The notes under the pieces: generated by a model
The model's input: the letters and a program-made list of their open reading frames with translations, nothing else
Databases searched by the model: none
Told to the model about the DNA's origin: nothing
Shown: in pieces, positions 37,920 to 47,839 of the stretch
Position numbering within the stretch: position 1 is the first letter of the stretch
Layout: each line of letters starts with the position of its first letter
DNA from: Clostridiales bacterium
GTDB lineage: Bacteria; Bacillota; Clostridia; TANB77; CAG-508
Assembly: GCA_019417465.1 (NCBI GenBank)
Contig: DXVF01000007.1
Coordinates: 49,223 to 106,209, forward strand
Reading direction: 5' to 3'
Length of the DNA stretch: 56,987 bases
Translations under genes and position numbers: made by a program

Positions 37920-40342
37920 TTATTCTACTTTTTGCATTTTTAATTCTTCCCAACGCTCTTTAGTCATTAGTACCTCTCTTGGTTTACTTCCTTGATATCC
38001 AGAAATAATACCTCTTTCCTCCATTTGATCGATAATTCTTCCTGCTCTTGCATACCCAACTTTAAATCTCCTTTGTATAAATGATGTTGATGCTTGACCA
38101 GTTTCAATAACTGTATCTATTGCTTCCATCAAAAACGGATCTGAATCATCACTAGAGTCTTGTTCTAAGTTTTCTTTATCTACATTATTAACATTTTCAA
38201 TTTTATCTAATATATCATCACTATATGTCGCTTCTCCATTTTCTTTTACGAATCCGACTATTTTTTCTACTTCTTTATCTGATACAAAAGCTCCTTGCAC
38301 TCTCACAGGTTTTGCTGCACCAGATGGATAAAATAACATATCACCTTTCCCTAAAAGTTTTTCTGCACCAACCATATCAAGTATTGTTCTTGAATCTACT
38401 TGTGAAGATACTGCAAATGCAATTCTTGATGGAATATTTGCTTTAATAATACCTGTGATTACATCCACTGATGGCCTTTGAGTTGCAATTACTAAATGCA
38501 TTCCGTGCAGCTCTTGCCATCTGTGCTAATCTACAAATAGCATCTTCTACATCTTTTGGTGAAACCATCATTAGGTCTGCAAGCTCATCTATAATTATAA
38601 CTATTTGTGGAAGCTTTTCGGCCCCACCTTCTTTAGATACAGCTTCATTGTACCCTTTTATATCTCTAACATTTTTTTCTGCAAATAAACTATATCTATT
38701 AACCATTTCTTGAACTGCCCAAGTTAAAGCTCCTGCTGCCTTTTTAGGATCTGTTACTACAGGAATCAATAAATGCGGTATTCCATTATATACAGAAAGT
38801 TCTACTACCTTTGGGTCAACCATAACAAGTTTTACCTCACTAGGTTTTGCTTTATAGATTATACTAGATATTAATGTATTTATACATACACTTTTTCCAG
38901 AACCAGTAGAACCAGCAATTAAAACATGTGGCATTTTTGCAATATCTGTTACTACTTCTTTACCTGCTACATCTTTTCCAAGAGCAAAAGCAAGTTTTGA
39001 TTTATGATCATAAAACTCTGCAGTATCTATAATATCTCTTAAATGTACTATTTCATTTTCTTTATTTGGAACTTCTATTCCTACAGCTTGCTTTCCAGGA
39101 ATAGGAGCTTCTATACGTATTGTCTCTGCTGCTAAATTAAGAGCTATATCATCTGCTAAATTTGCTATTTTACTAACTCTAACACCTTCTGCAGGCTTTA
39201 ATTCGTATCTCGTGATAGCTGGTCCAACAGATACATTTTCTACTTTAGCAGAAACACCAAAACTATATAAAGTTTTTTGTAGTCTTGATGCTGTATCTGT
39301 AACAGCTTTCTTTCCACCTTTTATCCCTCTTTTTTCTCCTTCACTTAATAATTGAATTGGTGGAAATTCATAATGTTCATCTTCTACAGTTAAAGTATGC
39401 TCTAATTGTAATACTTCTTTTACTTTCTCTTCTTTCTTTTCTTGTTCTTGCTTAAATAAATTCTCTTCTATAAAATCTGGTGCTTGTTTTGGTGATGATT
39501 CCATACCTAAAGGCACTATGTCATCTTTATCATGTTTAAACTTCTTAAACAATCCTTCTTTTGGTTCTGTTACTTCTTCTAGATTATTTATTGTTAATTG
39601 ATCTACTTCTAAAGCTTGTCTTCTTTTTTCTTCAGCTTCTCTTAATTTACGTTCCTTTTTAGTCTCTTTGGTTTCTTTTACTGGTATATTTATGTCTTCT
39701 TCTACATTATATATTTTATTCCTTCTATTTTCTTTTCTTTCTTCCATTTTAGATTCTCTTGGTATCTGGTCTTCTTTTTTCTCATTTTTCTTTTCTTGCA
39801 TATCATATAAGAAATCTGATATAAATTCTGTTGGTTTAAATCCAAAAATAAATACTATAAATACTACAGTTATTCCTAAAGCTAGTATAACAGTTCCAAG
39901 CATTCCAAACATCTTTATAAAAGGAATAGCAACTAAAGTACCTATAACTCCTCCACCTGCATTTCTTTCACCTAAAGAATAAGCCTCTTTTAGAACATTC
40001 CCTAATTCTTGCTCTACATCTATACTTCCTATAGATATTTGATAAATACTCATTACTGCACATATACATAGTATTACAATTCCATATTGTATTAATTTAG
40101 ATGTTACATAATCTTTATCATCATATGCTAAATATATACCAATTGCAAAAGTTCCTATTGGAATAATATATTTTATAAATCCAAATATTCCACCAAGCAT
40201 CGGACTTAAGTGCTCTCCAATATATCCGGGACTCTGTATATATAAGCACAGCTAATAATATGCTAATAACTATCATTACAACTACAGCCACATCTAAATT
40301 ATTCTTCTTTTGTTTTTTTCTTCTTTTTTTTGCTTTTGCCAA
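37920..40342 (-). CDS. ftsK: DNA translocase FtsK/SpoIIIE (two CGG +1 shifts)
   Basis: This is the membrane-anchored dsDNA pump that clears chromosomes from septa. TTG at 40342 follows AGGAGG. Domains: Lys/Arg-rich start (AKAKKRRKKQKK), four membrane helices, an acidic/Lys linker, the RecA-like motor with VLIAGSTGSGKSVCINTLI, DPKVVELSVYNGIPHLL, IVIIIDELADLMM, ATQRPSVDVITG, and the C-terminal gamma winged helix (QRRFKVGYARAGRIIDQMEERGI). The CGG at 40226-40228 (after TCC) lies after the first helix; skipping C gives ESGYIGEHLSPMLGG. The CGG at 38503-38505 (after GCA) splits the motor; skipping C gives ARAAGMHLVIATQRPS. Total 806 residues. ACT CAA AGG CCA shows AGG is still Arg. Confidence 0.95.
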
Positions 40343-40417
40343 TTTTAAGTCTCCTCCTATACGTATAAAAATCCACTTACATTTTATCACAAACAAAATT
40401 TTTTTTCCACTAAAAAA

Positions 40418-40468
40418 TCAGAAATCGGAAATCAATTTTTTAAATTGACTTTCAAAACCGATTTCTGA
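40418..40468. terminator. Hairpin upstream of ftsK
   Basis: TCAGAAATCGG (40418-40428) pairs with CCGATTTCTGA (40458-40468); an inner CAATTT/AAATTG pair extends the structure. It separates the coiled-coil gene (ends 40482) from ftsK. No strong T-run on the minus strand. Confidence 0.45.
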
Positions 40469-40481
40469 ATATTCTAATAAT

Positions 40482-40919
40482 CTATTGAAGCTCTTTTCTA
40501 TTATTTTGAACAATTTTTAATGCATCTTCTAAAGCAACTTCTAAACCTGCTAAAATATTATCAGCATAATCTTTAGTTCCTTTTGAAATCTCTCTAGACA
40601 TTTCATTGGCAGTTTCTATTATTTCTGCTTTCTTCTCATATGCCTTTCTAGTTATTTCATGTTCATCTATCATAGATATTATTCTATTTTCTGCTTCTTT
40701 AACTATACTATCTGCCTCTCTTTGAGCTTCATCTAATATACGTTGTCTTTCTTCTTTAACCCATTTCGCTTGTTTTAATTCATCTGGTAATTTTAATCTT
40801 ACTTCTTTTATTATCTCTAAAACCTCGTCTTTATCAACAACGCACTTAGTAGAAAAAGGAACACCTTTGCTTCTCTCTAATATATCTTCTAAAGTTTCTA
40901 ATAACGTAAATATTTCCAT
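40482..40919 (-). CDS. DivIVA-like/ATPase-stalk-like coiled-coil protein
   Basis: A 145-residue, almost wholly helical protein with a long coiled coil (LKQAKWVKEERQRILDEAQREADSIVKEAENRI). Proteins of this kind are common next to rsmD in Clostridia and are variously labelled ATPase or cell division initiation protein; no catalytic motif is present. Its neighbourhood with divIVA, sepF and ftsK suggests a structural role at the septum, an inference from position only. ATG at 40919; two nt separate it from the rsmD stop. Confidence 0.65.
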   Translation of the reverse strand: MEIFTLLETLEDILERSKGVPFSTKCVVDKDEVLEIIKEVRLKLPDELKQAKWVKEERQRILDEAQREADSIVKEAENRIISMIDEHEITRKAYEKKAEIIETANEMSREISKGTKDYADNILAGLEVALEDALKIVQNNRKELQ

Positions 40920-40921
40920 GA

Positions 40922-41488
40922 TTAAACTCCTTTCAAGCTTAAGAATATGAGACTTACACGCCCATATTTTCTACAATCATATAAATTAAGATTAAGCTCT
41001 TTAAAGCCCTCTACTTCTCTTTCTTCTTGATCTGTTTCTATGATTATCTTTCCATTTTCATTTAATAAATTTAATGATAAAATTATTTTTACAGCATCTA
41101 TAGCTATATTTGCACTATATGGGGGATCTAAAAATATAATATCAAATTTTATATTTTTTTCACTTAAATCTTTCAAACATTTTTTATAATCTTTATTAAT
41201 AACAACTGATGATTCTGTAAATCTTGTCTTTTGTAAATTCTTTTTTATAACATTAGTTGCTTCATATGCTTTATCACATAAATAAACTCTCTTGCAACCT
41301 CTACTTATAAATTCAATTCCTATAGAACCACTACCAGCAAACAAATCTAACACAATAGTATCTTCTTCTATATCTTTTTGTATTATATTAAAAAAAGATT
41401 CCTTAACCCTATCCAATGTAGGCCTTGTATTTTCACTATCTACCGTATCTAATTTAGTTCCTCTAGCTATTCCACTTATTACTCTCAT
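40922..41488 (-). CDS. rsmD: 16S rRNA (guanine(966)-N2)-methyltransferase RsmD
   Basis: RsmD methylates G966 of 16S rRNA with SAM. Key blocks: MRVISGIARGTKL, TRPTLDRVKESFFNII, VLDLFAGSGSIGIEFISRG (SAM motif I), IIFLDPPY (catalytic NPPY-like DPPY). 188 residues from ATG 41488, chosen since AGAGGAA stands 6 nt upstream. Complete and without CGG. Usually followed by coaD; here it is followed by the coiled-coil gene. Confidence 0.92.
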   Translation of the reverse strand: MRVISGIARGTKLDTVDSENTRPTLDRVKESFFNIIQKDIEEDTIVLDLFAGSGSIGIEFISRGCKRVYLCDKAYEATNVIKKNLQKTRFTESSVVINKDYKKCLKDLSEKNIKFDIIFLDPPYSANIAIDAVKIILSLNLLNENGKIIIETDQEEREVEGFKELNLNLYDCRKYGRVSLIFLSLKGV

Positions 41489-41759
41489 AATTCCTCTTTT
41501 TTGTCTACTCATATTTTATATTTTTTTATTAATATGTCAATATAAATCATTAAAATGTAACATATATTTAATACGTTTGTAACACTATTGTAGTAACGTT
41601 TTTTTATTATACACTATTTTATCTATATTTTCAATGTCTAAGTTTAGTAAAATTTATTATTATTTGTTTAATTAGTATAAAAGTTTAAATTATATATAAA
41701 TTCAAAAAACAGAGGCTAATATTTTAATAACCCCCGTTTTATCTTATGTATTACTTTTA

Positions 41760-42209
41760 TTAATCTTTTTTCATATCTTTAATTAGCTCTAATTGTGAAA
41801 TTAAAAGTGATTCCATTTTAGCTTTATATATATCAAATTGTTTTTCTACATCTTCTAGTTCTTTCTTCTTAAATACAATAGCTTGATCTAAATCATCAGC
41901 AGATTTTCTAGCAGTTCCTTCTGCCTCTTTTATTATTTGATCTGCTTGTTGTTTTGCAATGTTTTTCACTTCATCAGCCGCAGATTGAGCCATCACTAAA
42001 GTATTTTGAAGTGTACCTTCTATTGTTTTATAATGTTCTACACTCTTTTCTAATTCTTCAATTTTTCTTTTATTTTCAGATGCTTCTTTATACATCTTTT
42101 CATAATCTAATGTTAATTGATCTAAAAAATCATCAACTTCTTCTACACTATATCCGTTCATAATTTGTTTTGCAAATTTCTTATTTTCTATATCAAGTGG
42201 TGTATACAT
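41760..42209 (-). CDS. divIVA: Cell-division protein DivIVA
   Basis: DivIVA senses negatively curved membrane and organises the pole or septum. The N-terminal lipid-binding domain is typical (TPLDIENKKFAKQIMNGYSVEEVDDFLDQLTLDYEKMY), followed by a long coiled coil of about 110 residues. 149 residues, ATG at 42209. It follows sepF closely on the same strand. Two sense CGG triplets (AAC GGA, GCG GCT) are out of phase. Confidence 0.92.
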   Translation of the reverse strand: MYTPLDIENKKFAKQIMNGYSVEEVDDFLDQLTLDYEKMYKEASENKRKIEELEKSVEHYKTIEGTLQNTLVMAQSAADEVKNIAKQQADQIIKEAEGTARKSADDLDQAIVFKKKELEDVEKQFDIYKAKMESLLISQLELIKDMKKD

Positions 42210-42249
42210 ACTAATTCCTCCTACATTTTTTTATGAACGTAAACTTTCA

Positions 42250-42735
42250 TTAATCATTCCCATTGTTTCTAAGCCATGAAACTGAAAGCTTGTTCTTTAT
42301 TTCTTCTCTTGCCATATCATTTGTTATATCATAATTGTATGGTGCAATTAAAAATATAGAATTTGAAACTTTTTGAATATGTCCATCTAATGCATGTACT
42401 GCTCCGCTAATAACATCTACAATACGTCTTGCAACATCTTTATTTACATATTCTAGATTTACAATTACTGATTTTTTATCTTTTAATAAATCACATATGC
42501 TTTCTGATTGTTCAAAAGAGGTAGGTTGTGATATTACCATCTTTACTTGTTGAATTTGTGGCATACTAACAACTTTACTATTGTTAGCTCGTTTTCCCCA
42601 TACTCTTCTTTCTTCTACTTCTTCATCTTCCATGTTGTATTCATCTTCCATATTATATACATCTTCATCTTCTTTTTCTTCTGCTGTATCCATACCAAAC
42701 AAATCCCATACTTTATTCATAATAGCTCCTGACAT
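42250..42735 (-). CDS. sepF: Cell-division protein SepF
   Basis: SepF polymerises into arcs that link FtsZ to the membrane. The N-terminal amphipathic segment (MNKVWDLFGMDTAEEKEDED), an acidic linker and the C-terminal SepF domain (VVSMPQIQQVKMVISQPTSFEQSESICDLLKDKKSVIVNLEYVN, DFISGAVHALDG-like VDVISGAVHALDGHIQKV) are clear. ATG at 42735 follows AGGAGG; a second ATG five codons later also has a GGAG and would give a canonical start at the amphipathic helix. The sense CGG (AGC GGA) is out of phase. Confidence 0.92.
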   Translation of the reverse strand: MSGAIMNKVWDLFGMDTAEEKEDEDVYNMEDEYNMEDEEVEERRVWGKRANNSKVVSMPQIQQVKMVISQPTSFEQSESICDLLKDKKSVIVNLEYVNKDVARRIVDVISGAVHALDGHIQKVSNSIFLIAPYNYDITNDMAREEIKNKLSVSWLRNNGND

Positions 42736-42954
42736 CCTTATAACCTCCTAAAACATCTCTTCATTTGCATTAATTTACTAGCAATAGTATCTAACTTTTC
42801 AACCCATTTGTCAATACTTTTCATTCTCTGTAATAATAACTTAATATTCTTGTAATATAATTGTAATATTGTTTTGATTACATTTACATTGTTTCATACT
42901 TATTTACTATAAAAATTAACTTATCATAATATTATCCATAAATCTGTTATATGC

Positions 42955-44223
42955 TTATTTAATCGACTTTAGCTTATCTTCCGTTACTTTTACTATAATT
43001 TCATCGTATAAACTAATAGACTTTTTATTACTAATAAAATTAGAATCATATCCTAACTCTTCTAATTCATTACTTGAATAATTGCTTACTATAGAATATT
43101 TATCATTCTGCTTTAATACTTTTACATATATTTTTTCTAAATAACCAGCTCTGTCTCTAACTACACAAGCCAAATCATTTTCATATATAATAGCAGAATT
43201 AGGTACTTTTAATCCGCTAGCGCTCCACCATATTATGTCAAACGTTATTTTTCTATATGAAATAAGTTCTTCAACACATTCTTGTATTTTTAGTACAATA
43301 ACTACATCATCAGTTTCTGATTGTATATATTCTATCTTAGCATCTACTTCTTTACTATTTGGTAACCTTATTTTAATTTTATCTCCAACCTCAGCTTTTT
43401 TAGCTTCTTCCGAATTTACAATGGTTGCTATATAACACTCAAAATTATCTATAACCTTACCTTTTTCACTACTAGAAGCTATAACTTGGCTTGTTTTTAC
43501 ATTCAAATTTTCCAAAAATTGTTTACTTATCTTTGAAAAATCATCTGTTGTTAAAACATTCTCTAAACCATCAACACGATATGAAACAAGTCCACTAATT
43601 GGTGCTGTTACATATTCAGAATTATTATTTAGGCTTTTTTCATATTCGCTTCTTTCATCAATTAATTTTTTTATATATGAACCTGCTGGACTAAGTTCTC
43701 CAGCAATTTTTGCTTTTTTTGTTATATATGTATTAATATCATTTTTATATTCTGTTATTTTTTGTAGATCATTTAATTCATATATATCATTTAACTTCGA
43801 TTCAATTTGACTGTCCAATAACTTAATATCGCTAGAAAAAAGGTTGTTTTCTTTACTCATTGCTTCTTGTATTTTTTTATCCAAATCCTGTATCTTTTCT
43901 ACTAGATTATCTTCACTATTAGAATAATACCTAAATATAGAATCTCCTTTAGAAACTCTTTCGCCCTCTGTTTTTATTGGTACAATTCCATTTTTATAGT
44001 TTTCACCTTCCACTACTGTTTCATTTCTTATTATATAACCTGCCGTTGCTTCTTCTAAATAAAGTTTTCCGTTTTCAATTAAAACTGTATCGACTGGATT
44101 CTTTAGTAACATGCTTGATATACATATAGCATATATAATTATAATCATCAATATTATCAAAACAATTTTTTTCTTATTCTTTGCAAAAAAATTATTTTTT
44201 ACTTTTGTATTTTTTTTATTCAC
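42955..44223 (-). CDS. HlyD-like membrane fusion protein of the sepF cluster
   Basis: A 422-residue protein with one N-terminal membrane helix (IVLIILMIIIIYAICISSML), a barrel-sandwich start (EEATAGYIIRNETVV), a central coiled coil (ENLVEKIQDLDKKIQEAMSKENN) and a second lipoyl-like half (VTAPISGLVSYRVDGLENV). This is the HlyD/biotinyl-lipoyl-like fold found beside sepF in many Clostridia; no partner ABC transporter is nearby, so it may be structural. GTG at 44223 overlaps the miaA stop (GTGA). Five sense CGG triplets, all out of phase, make it a good negative control. Confidence 0.8.
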   Translation of the reverse strand: MNKKNTKVKNNFFAKNKKKIVLIILMIIIIYAICISSMLLKNPVDTVLIENGKLYLEEATAGYIIRNETVVEGENYKNGIVPIKTEGERVSKGDSIFRYYSNSEDNLVEKIQDLDKKIQEAMSKENNLFSSDIKLLDSQIESKLNDIYELNDLQKITEYKNDINTYITKKAKIAGELSPAGSYIKKLIDERSEYEKSLNNNSEYVTAPISGLVSYRVDGLENVLTTDDFSKISKQFLENLNVKTSQVIASSSEKGKVIDNFECYIATIVNSEEAKKAEVGDKIKIRLPNSKEVDAKIEYIQSETDDVVIVLKIQECVEELISYRKITFDIIWWSASGLKVPNSAIIYENDLACVVRDRAGYLEKIYVKVLKQNDKYSIVSNYSSNELEELGYDSNFISNKKSISLYDEIIVKVTEDKLKSIK

Positions 44224-45137
44224 TTTATTCCCTCCAAAATAATTTTTATATTATTTTGTCTATCATTTAATCCATCTAACCAAATTATATTTTCATTCCT
44301 CTTAAACCATGTTATTTGTCTTTTTGCATATCTTCTTGATTCACGTTTTATTTTTTCTATCATTTCCTCTTCATTTACTCCACCTTTTAGATATTCTACA
44401 ACTTCTTTATATCCCAATGCCTGCATAGCTGTAGGAAAACCTTTATAGATTTTTACTATATTTTCTACTTCTTGCACTAATCCTTGTTTCATCATTATAT
44501 CTACTCTTAAATTAATTCTTTCATATAGTTTTTCTCTTTCCATATTGATTCCAAATACTTTAAAATCATATGGATTCTCTTTTTTTCTTGATTCTATTTC
44601 TTGCTGTGTTTTTGTTTTTCCAGTAGCATTATATATTTCAAGTATCCTAAAAATTCTCTTTTTGTCGTTTTTACTTATTTTTTTCATTGCTTCTGGATCT
44701 ATCTGCATTGCTTTATCATATACAGATTCTAACCCTTGTTCTTCTACTAGTTCTTCTAATTTACTTCTATATTCTAAATCAATTTTTACATCATCATATT
44801 CTATTCCATTTACTAATGAGTCTACATATAAACCAGTTCCTCCAACTATAATTGGATATTTTCCTCTTTGCAACACTTCATCTATTTTCTTTATTGCATC
44901 TTTTTTATATCTTGCAACACTATACCTTTCTTCTGGTGATATACATCCAATTAAATGATGTGGAATACCATCCATTTCTTCTTTAGTCGGTTTTGCAGTT
45001 CCAATATCCATATCTTGATATATTTGCATAGAATCTGCAGATATAATCTCTCCATCTATCTTTTTTGCAAGTTCTATAGAAAGTGCCGTTTTCCCTGATG
45101 CTGTAGGGCCACATATAACTATAACTTTTGGTTTCAT
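44220..45137 (-). CDS. miaA: tRNA dimethylallyltransferase MiaA
   Basis: MiaA adds a dimethylallyl group to A37 of tRNAs reading UNN codons. P-loop GPTASGKTALS, DSMQIYQDMDIGTAKPT, HHLIGCI, YPIIVGGTGLYVDSLVNG and the C-terminal QALGYKEVVEYL plus YAKRQITWFKRN are all present. 305 residues, ATG at 45137. It ends in TGA, which proves TGA acts as a stop here. The sense CGG (ACG GCA) is out of phase. Confidence 0.95.
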   Translation of the reverse strand: MKPKVIVICGPTASGKTALSIELAKKIDGEIISADSMQIYQDMDIGTAKPTKEEMDGIPHHLIGCISPEERYSVARYKKDAIKKIDEVLQRGKYPIIVGGTGLYVDSLVNGIEYDDVKIDLEYRSKLEELVEEQGLESVYDKAMQIDPEAMKKISKNDKKRIFRILEIYNATGKTKTQQEIESRKKENPYDFKVFGINMEREKLYERINLRVDIMMKQGLVQEVENIVKIYKGFPTAMQALGYKEVVEYLKGGVNEEEMIEKIKRESRRYAKRQITWFKRNENIIWLDGLNDRQNNIKIILEGIK

Positions 45138-45161
45138 CTTTTTTATCTTCCCTTACAATTA

Positions 45162-47456
45162 TTATCTTCTAGAAAATTTCTTTTCTATATCTATCTTTGA
45201 CATTTTTATTGCTGTTGGTCTACCGTGTGGACAAGTAAATGGATTTGGCAATAATAGAAGTTCCTTCATTAAATTATCTACTTCTTGTTTTGTTAAAGCC
45301 ATATTAGCTTTAACTGCAGATTTACATGCAAGTGTTGCAATAAATTTCTCTTCTATTTCTTGTTTTGCAGTTCTTGCTACAGTATTAATTTCATCTAGTG
45401 TCTCTAAAAATAATTCTTTAGTTTCTAAATCTATACAAATATTAGGAACTCCAGAAATCTTTATAGTGTTTTCTCCAAATTCTTCTAAAGTAAATCCTGC
45501 TTTTTCAAATAGTTTTATATTGTCTTTAGCAATTCCCATTTCTTTATGTGTTAATGTTATTATATCTGGTAATAACATTAATTGAGATTCTTTTGGTCCA
45601 TCTGAATAATAGTTTTTCTTAATTTTTTCATACATAATTCTTTCATGTGCAGCATGTTGGTCTATAATGTAAAGCTCTTTATCCATTTCAATTATTATAT
45701 ATGTAGAAAAGGCAATTCCTATAAATTTATAGTCAGGAATACTATTAGCACTATTTGTAAATAAGCTAATATTTTCTGCTGGAACAGAAAGTTCTGAATC
45801 ATTAATTTTATATTCTTCTTCTTGTTCTTCTACTTGTGATTCTGTAATCGGTAATTTGCCAAACATTTTAGCATACATTTCTTCAAAATTTTTATCATCT
45901 ATTTCTATTTTATTCTCTTCAAGATTATTTATTTTCTCTATGATTTCTTTCATATCTTCTTGATTAATTTCTTGTTCATTTTTACCAATAATCTCATTAT
46001 CTAACTCTTTATCTTCTTTCTTTATTTCAATACTTTCAACATTTGTATTATTTGTTTCTTGCACATTTTCTTCTGTTATACTATCTTGTTTAATATCATC
46101 TTCTATTTTTTTGGTTTCTTCTTTATTTACATTTTGTACTATTTCTTCTTTTTTTGACTCTTGTAAATTTATTGCATCTTCAACTTCTTTTTTTGCAAAA
46201 ATGGTATTGTTTTCTTGTTTTTCTTCTTTGGTGTCAAATTTATTATGATATAATTCTTCTATTACATTATTTTCTTTATTGTATTGTACATTATTTCGAT
46301 TTTCTGGCAAATTATTATTAATTATTTTCTTAAATAAAGATCCAAAAGTAGGATTTATACTTTCTAATTTTTCAATACTACTTTTTTCTTTTACCTCAGC
46401 TATAACATTTTGTTTTGACTCTTCATTTGTATTTTCTTCTGATGTTTTTTCCGTCTCTTTTACCAAATCAGATTTTAATAAAGTTTCTTTTATAGCATGA
46501 TATACAGCTTTAAACACTTTGCTTTCTTCTTCAAATCTTACTTCTAATTTTGCTGGATGTACATTAACATCTACTTTATGAGGATCTATTTCTAGATTTA
46601 ATATTAAAAATCCATATTTACCAATTGTTAACATTCCTTTAAATGCTTGTTCTGCACTACTAGTTAAGGTTTTATCCTTAATAAATCTTTTATTTACAAA
46701 AAATAATTGATTAGCTCTATTCGAACGTGCAATTACTGGCTTTCCAATTACCCCTGTAACCCTAATATCATCATATGTATAATCTACATTTAAGATATTT
46801 TCTGCAATATCTCTACCATAGATATTATATATTACACTTTTACTGTCTCCATTACCATTAGTTTGAATAACTGTTTTACCAGAACTTATTAACTTTATCC
46901 CGATATTAGGATTTACAAGTGCAATTCTTGTAATTGTATCTTCTATATATCCTGCTTCTGTGAAATCTTTTTTCAAGAATTTATATCTAACAGGTGTATT
47001 AAAAAATAAGTTTTCTACTGTTATAGTAGTTCCTTTAGGACATCCTACTTCTTCTTTACTTATTATTTTTCCACCTTCTACAATTATTTTATATCCAACA
47101 CTATCTTCTTCTGTTTTTGATGTTAATTCTACTCTGCTAATTGCTGCAATACTAGCTAAAGCCTCTCCTCTAAATCCCATAGATTTTACTGTTTCTAAAT
47201 CTTCAGCTTGTCTTATCTTACTTGTTGCATGTCTTTCAAATGCAATTTCCATATCATCTGGCATAAATCCTTTACCATTATCAGCTATTCTTATATAAGA
47301 TATCCCACCATTTTTTATTTCTATTGAAATATTGGTTGCATCTGCATCAATTGAATTCTCTACTAATTCTTTAACCACTGAAGCAGGCCTTTCAATAACT
47401 TCTCCTGCTGCTATTTTATTTATTGTTAAATCATCTAATAATACTATATTTCCCAT
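45162..47456 (-). CDS. mutL: DNA mismatch repair protein MutL
   Basis: MutL couples mismatch recognition to strand removal. The GHKL ATPase domain (KIAAGEVIERPASVVKELVENSIDADAT, DNGKGF, ATSKI, GFRGEALASI) and the C-terminal dimerisation/endonuclease domain are complete. The endonuclease motif is DQHAAHERIMYEKI (DQHA-x2-E-x4-E), with the zinc-site partner ACKSAVKANMAL and CPHGRPTAI. A long Glu/Asn/Lys-rich linker lies between. 764 residues, ATG at 47456. Its three sense CGG triplets are all out of phase. Confidence 0.95.
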   Translation of the reverse strand: MGNIVLLDDLTINKIAAGEVIERPASVVKELVENSIDADATNISIEIKNGGISYIRIADNGKGFMPDDMEIAFERHATSKIRQAEDLETVKSMGFRGEALASIAAISRVELTSKTEEDSVGYKIIVEGGKIISKEEVGCPKGTTITVENLFFNTPVRYKFLKKDFTEAGYIEDTITRIALVNPNIGIKLISSGKTVIQTNGNGDSKSVIYNIYGRDIAENILNVDYTYDDIRVTGVIGKPVIARSNRANQLFFVNKRFIKDKTLTSSAEQAFKGMLTIGKYGFLILNLEIDPHKVDVNVHPAKLEVRFEEESKVFKAVYHAIKETLLKSDLVKETEKTSEENTNEESKQNVIAEVKEKSSIEKLESINPTFGSLFKKIINNNLPENRNNVQYNKENNVIEELYHNKFDTKEEKQENNTIFAKKEVEDAINLQESKKEEIVQNVNKEETKKIEDDIKQDSITEENVQETNNTNVESIEIKKEDKELDNEIIGKNEQEINQEDMKEIIEKINNLEENKIEIDDKNFEEMYAKMFGKLPITESQVEEQEEEYKINDSELSVPAENISLFTNSANSIPDYKFIGIAFSTYIIIEMDKELYIIDQHAAHERIMYEKIKKNYYSDGPKESQLMLLPDIITLTHKEMGIAKDNIKLFEKAGFTLEEFGENTIKISGVPNICIDLETKELFLETLDEINTVARTAKQEIEEKFIATLACKSAVKANMALTKQEVDNLMKELLLLPNPFTCPHGRPTAIKMSKIDIEKKFSRR

Positions 47457-47641
47457 TTTTTGCCCCCAGACTCTAACGATTTTTTGAAATTATATCACTA
47501 AATCAATCTTTTTGTATAGATTATTTCATACTTTTTCAATTTTATCAATACGCTTTTTAGAAATGTAACACTTTTTATTTTTTAGAATAATATATACCAT
47601 ACTAAAGAACAAGAAAAACATTCTTTATAGGAGGTACTAAT

Positions 47642-47764
47642 ATGGGAAATTGTTGTAATGGTTGCAATAGTGAAGTATTATGGTTCATTATTCTATTCTT
47701 ACTACTTTTCTGCAGCTGTGGTAACAGAGGATGCTGTAATAACGACTGCGGATGCGGTTGCTAA
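47642..47764 (+). CDS. Cys-rich mini-protein 1 (40 residues)
   Basis: MGNCCNGCNSEVLWFIILFL then a Cys/Gly-rich end with CCNNDCGCGC. Ten Cys flank a single hydrophobic segment. ATG at 47642 is preceded by TAGGAGG, a near-perfect ribosome-binding site. Mini-proteins like this, Gly/Cys-rich with one membrane helix (YjcZ-like, often coat or sporulation associated), are known in Bacillota. It may be expressed in spores; that is inference. CATACTAAAG just upstream (about 47598) resembles a sporulation sigma -10 element, weak evidence only. Confidence 0.7.
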   Translation: MGNCCNGCNSEVLWFIILFLLLFCSCGNRGCCNNDCGCGC

Positions 47765-47839
47765 AACACTAAAGACTTAGAAAACTAATAAGAAAAGTAG
47801 AAATCAAAGTTTTGTACATTTTGAAAGGGGGGAATTTTT

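Noticed and set aside
595..40228. Random sequencing or assembly indels as the cause of the broken genes
   Set aside because: Every break is the same event at the same codon phase, always making CGG before a GGN Gly codon, and none falls in other contexts. A systematic artefact cannot be fully excluded without reads, so it is kept as the rival hypothesis in the main finding.
595..40228. Classical programmed slippage caused by a slippery P-site codon or internal ribosome-binding site
   Set aside because: At least 19 different preceding codons occur and no common upstream GGAGG-like stimulator or downstream structure was seen.
180..40342. Mass pseudogenisation of the 14 genes
   Set aside because: infB, nusA and others are indispensable, and reading frames on both sides of each site are otherwise perfect with no stop codons, deletions or drift.
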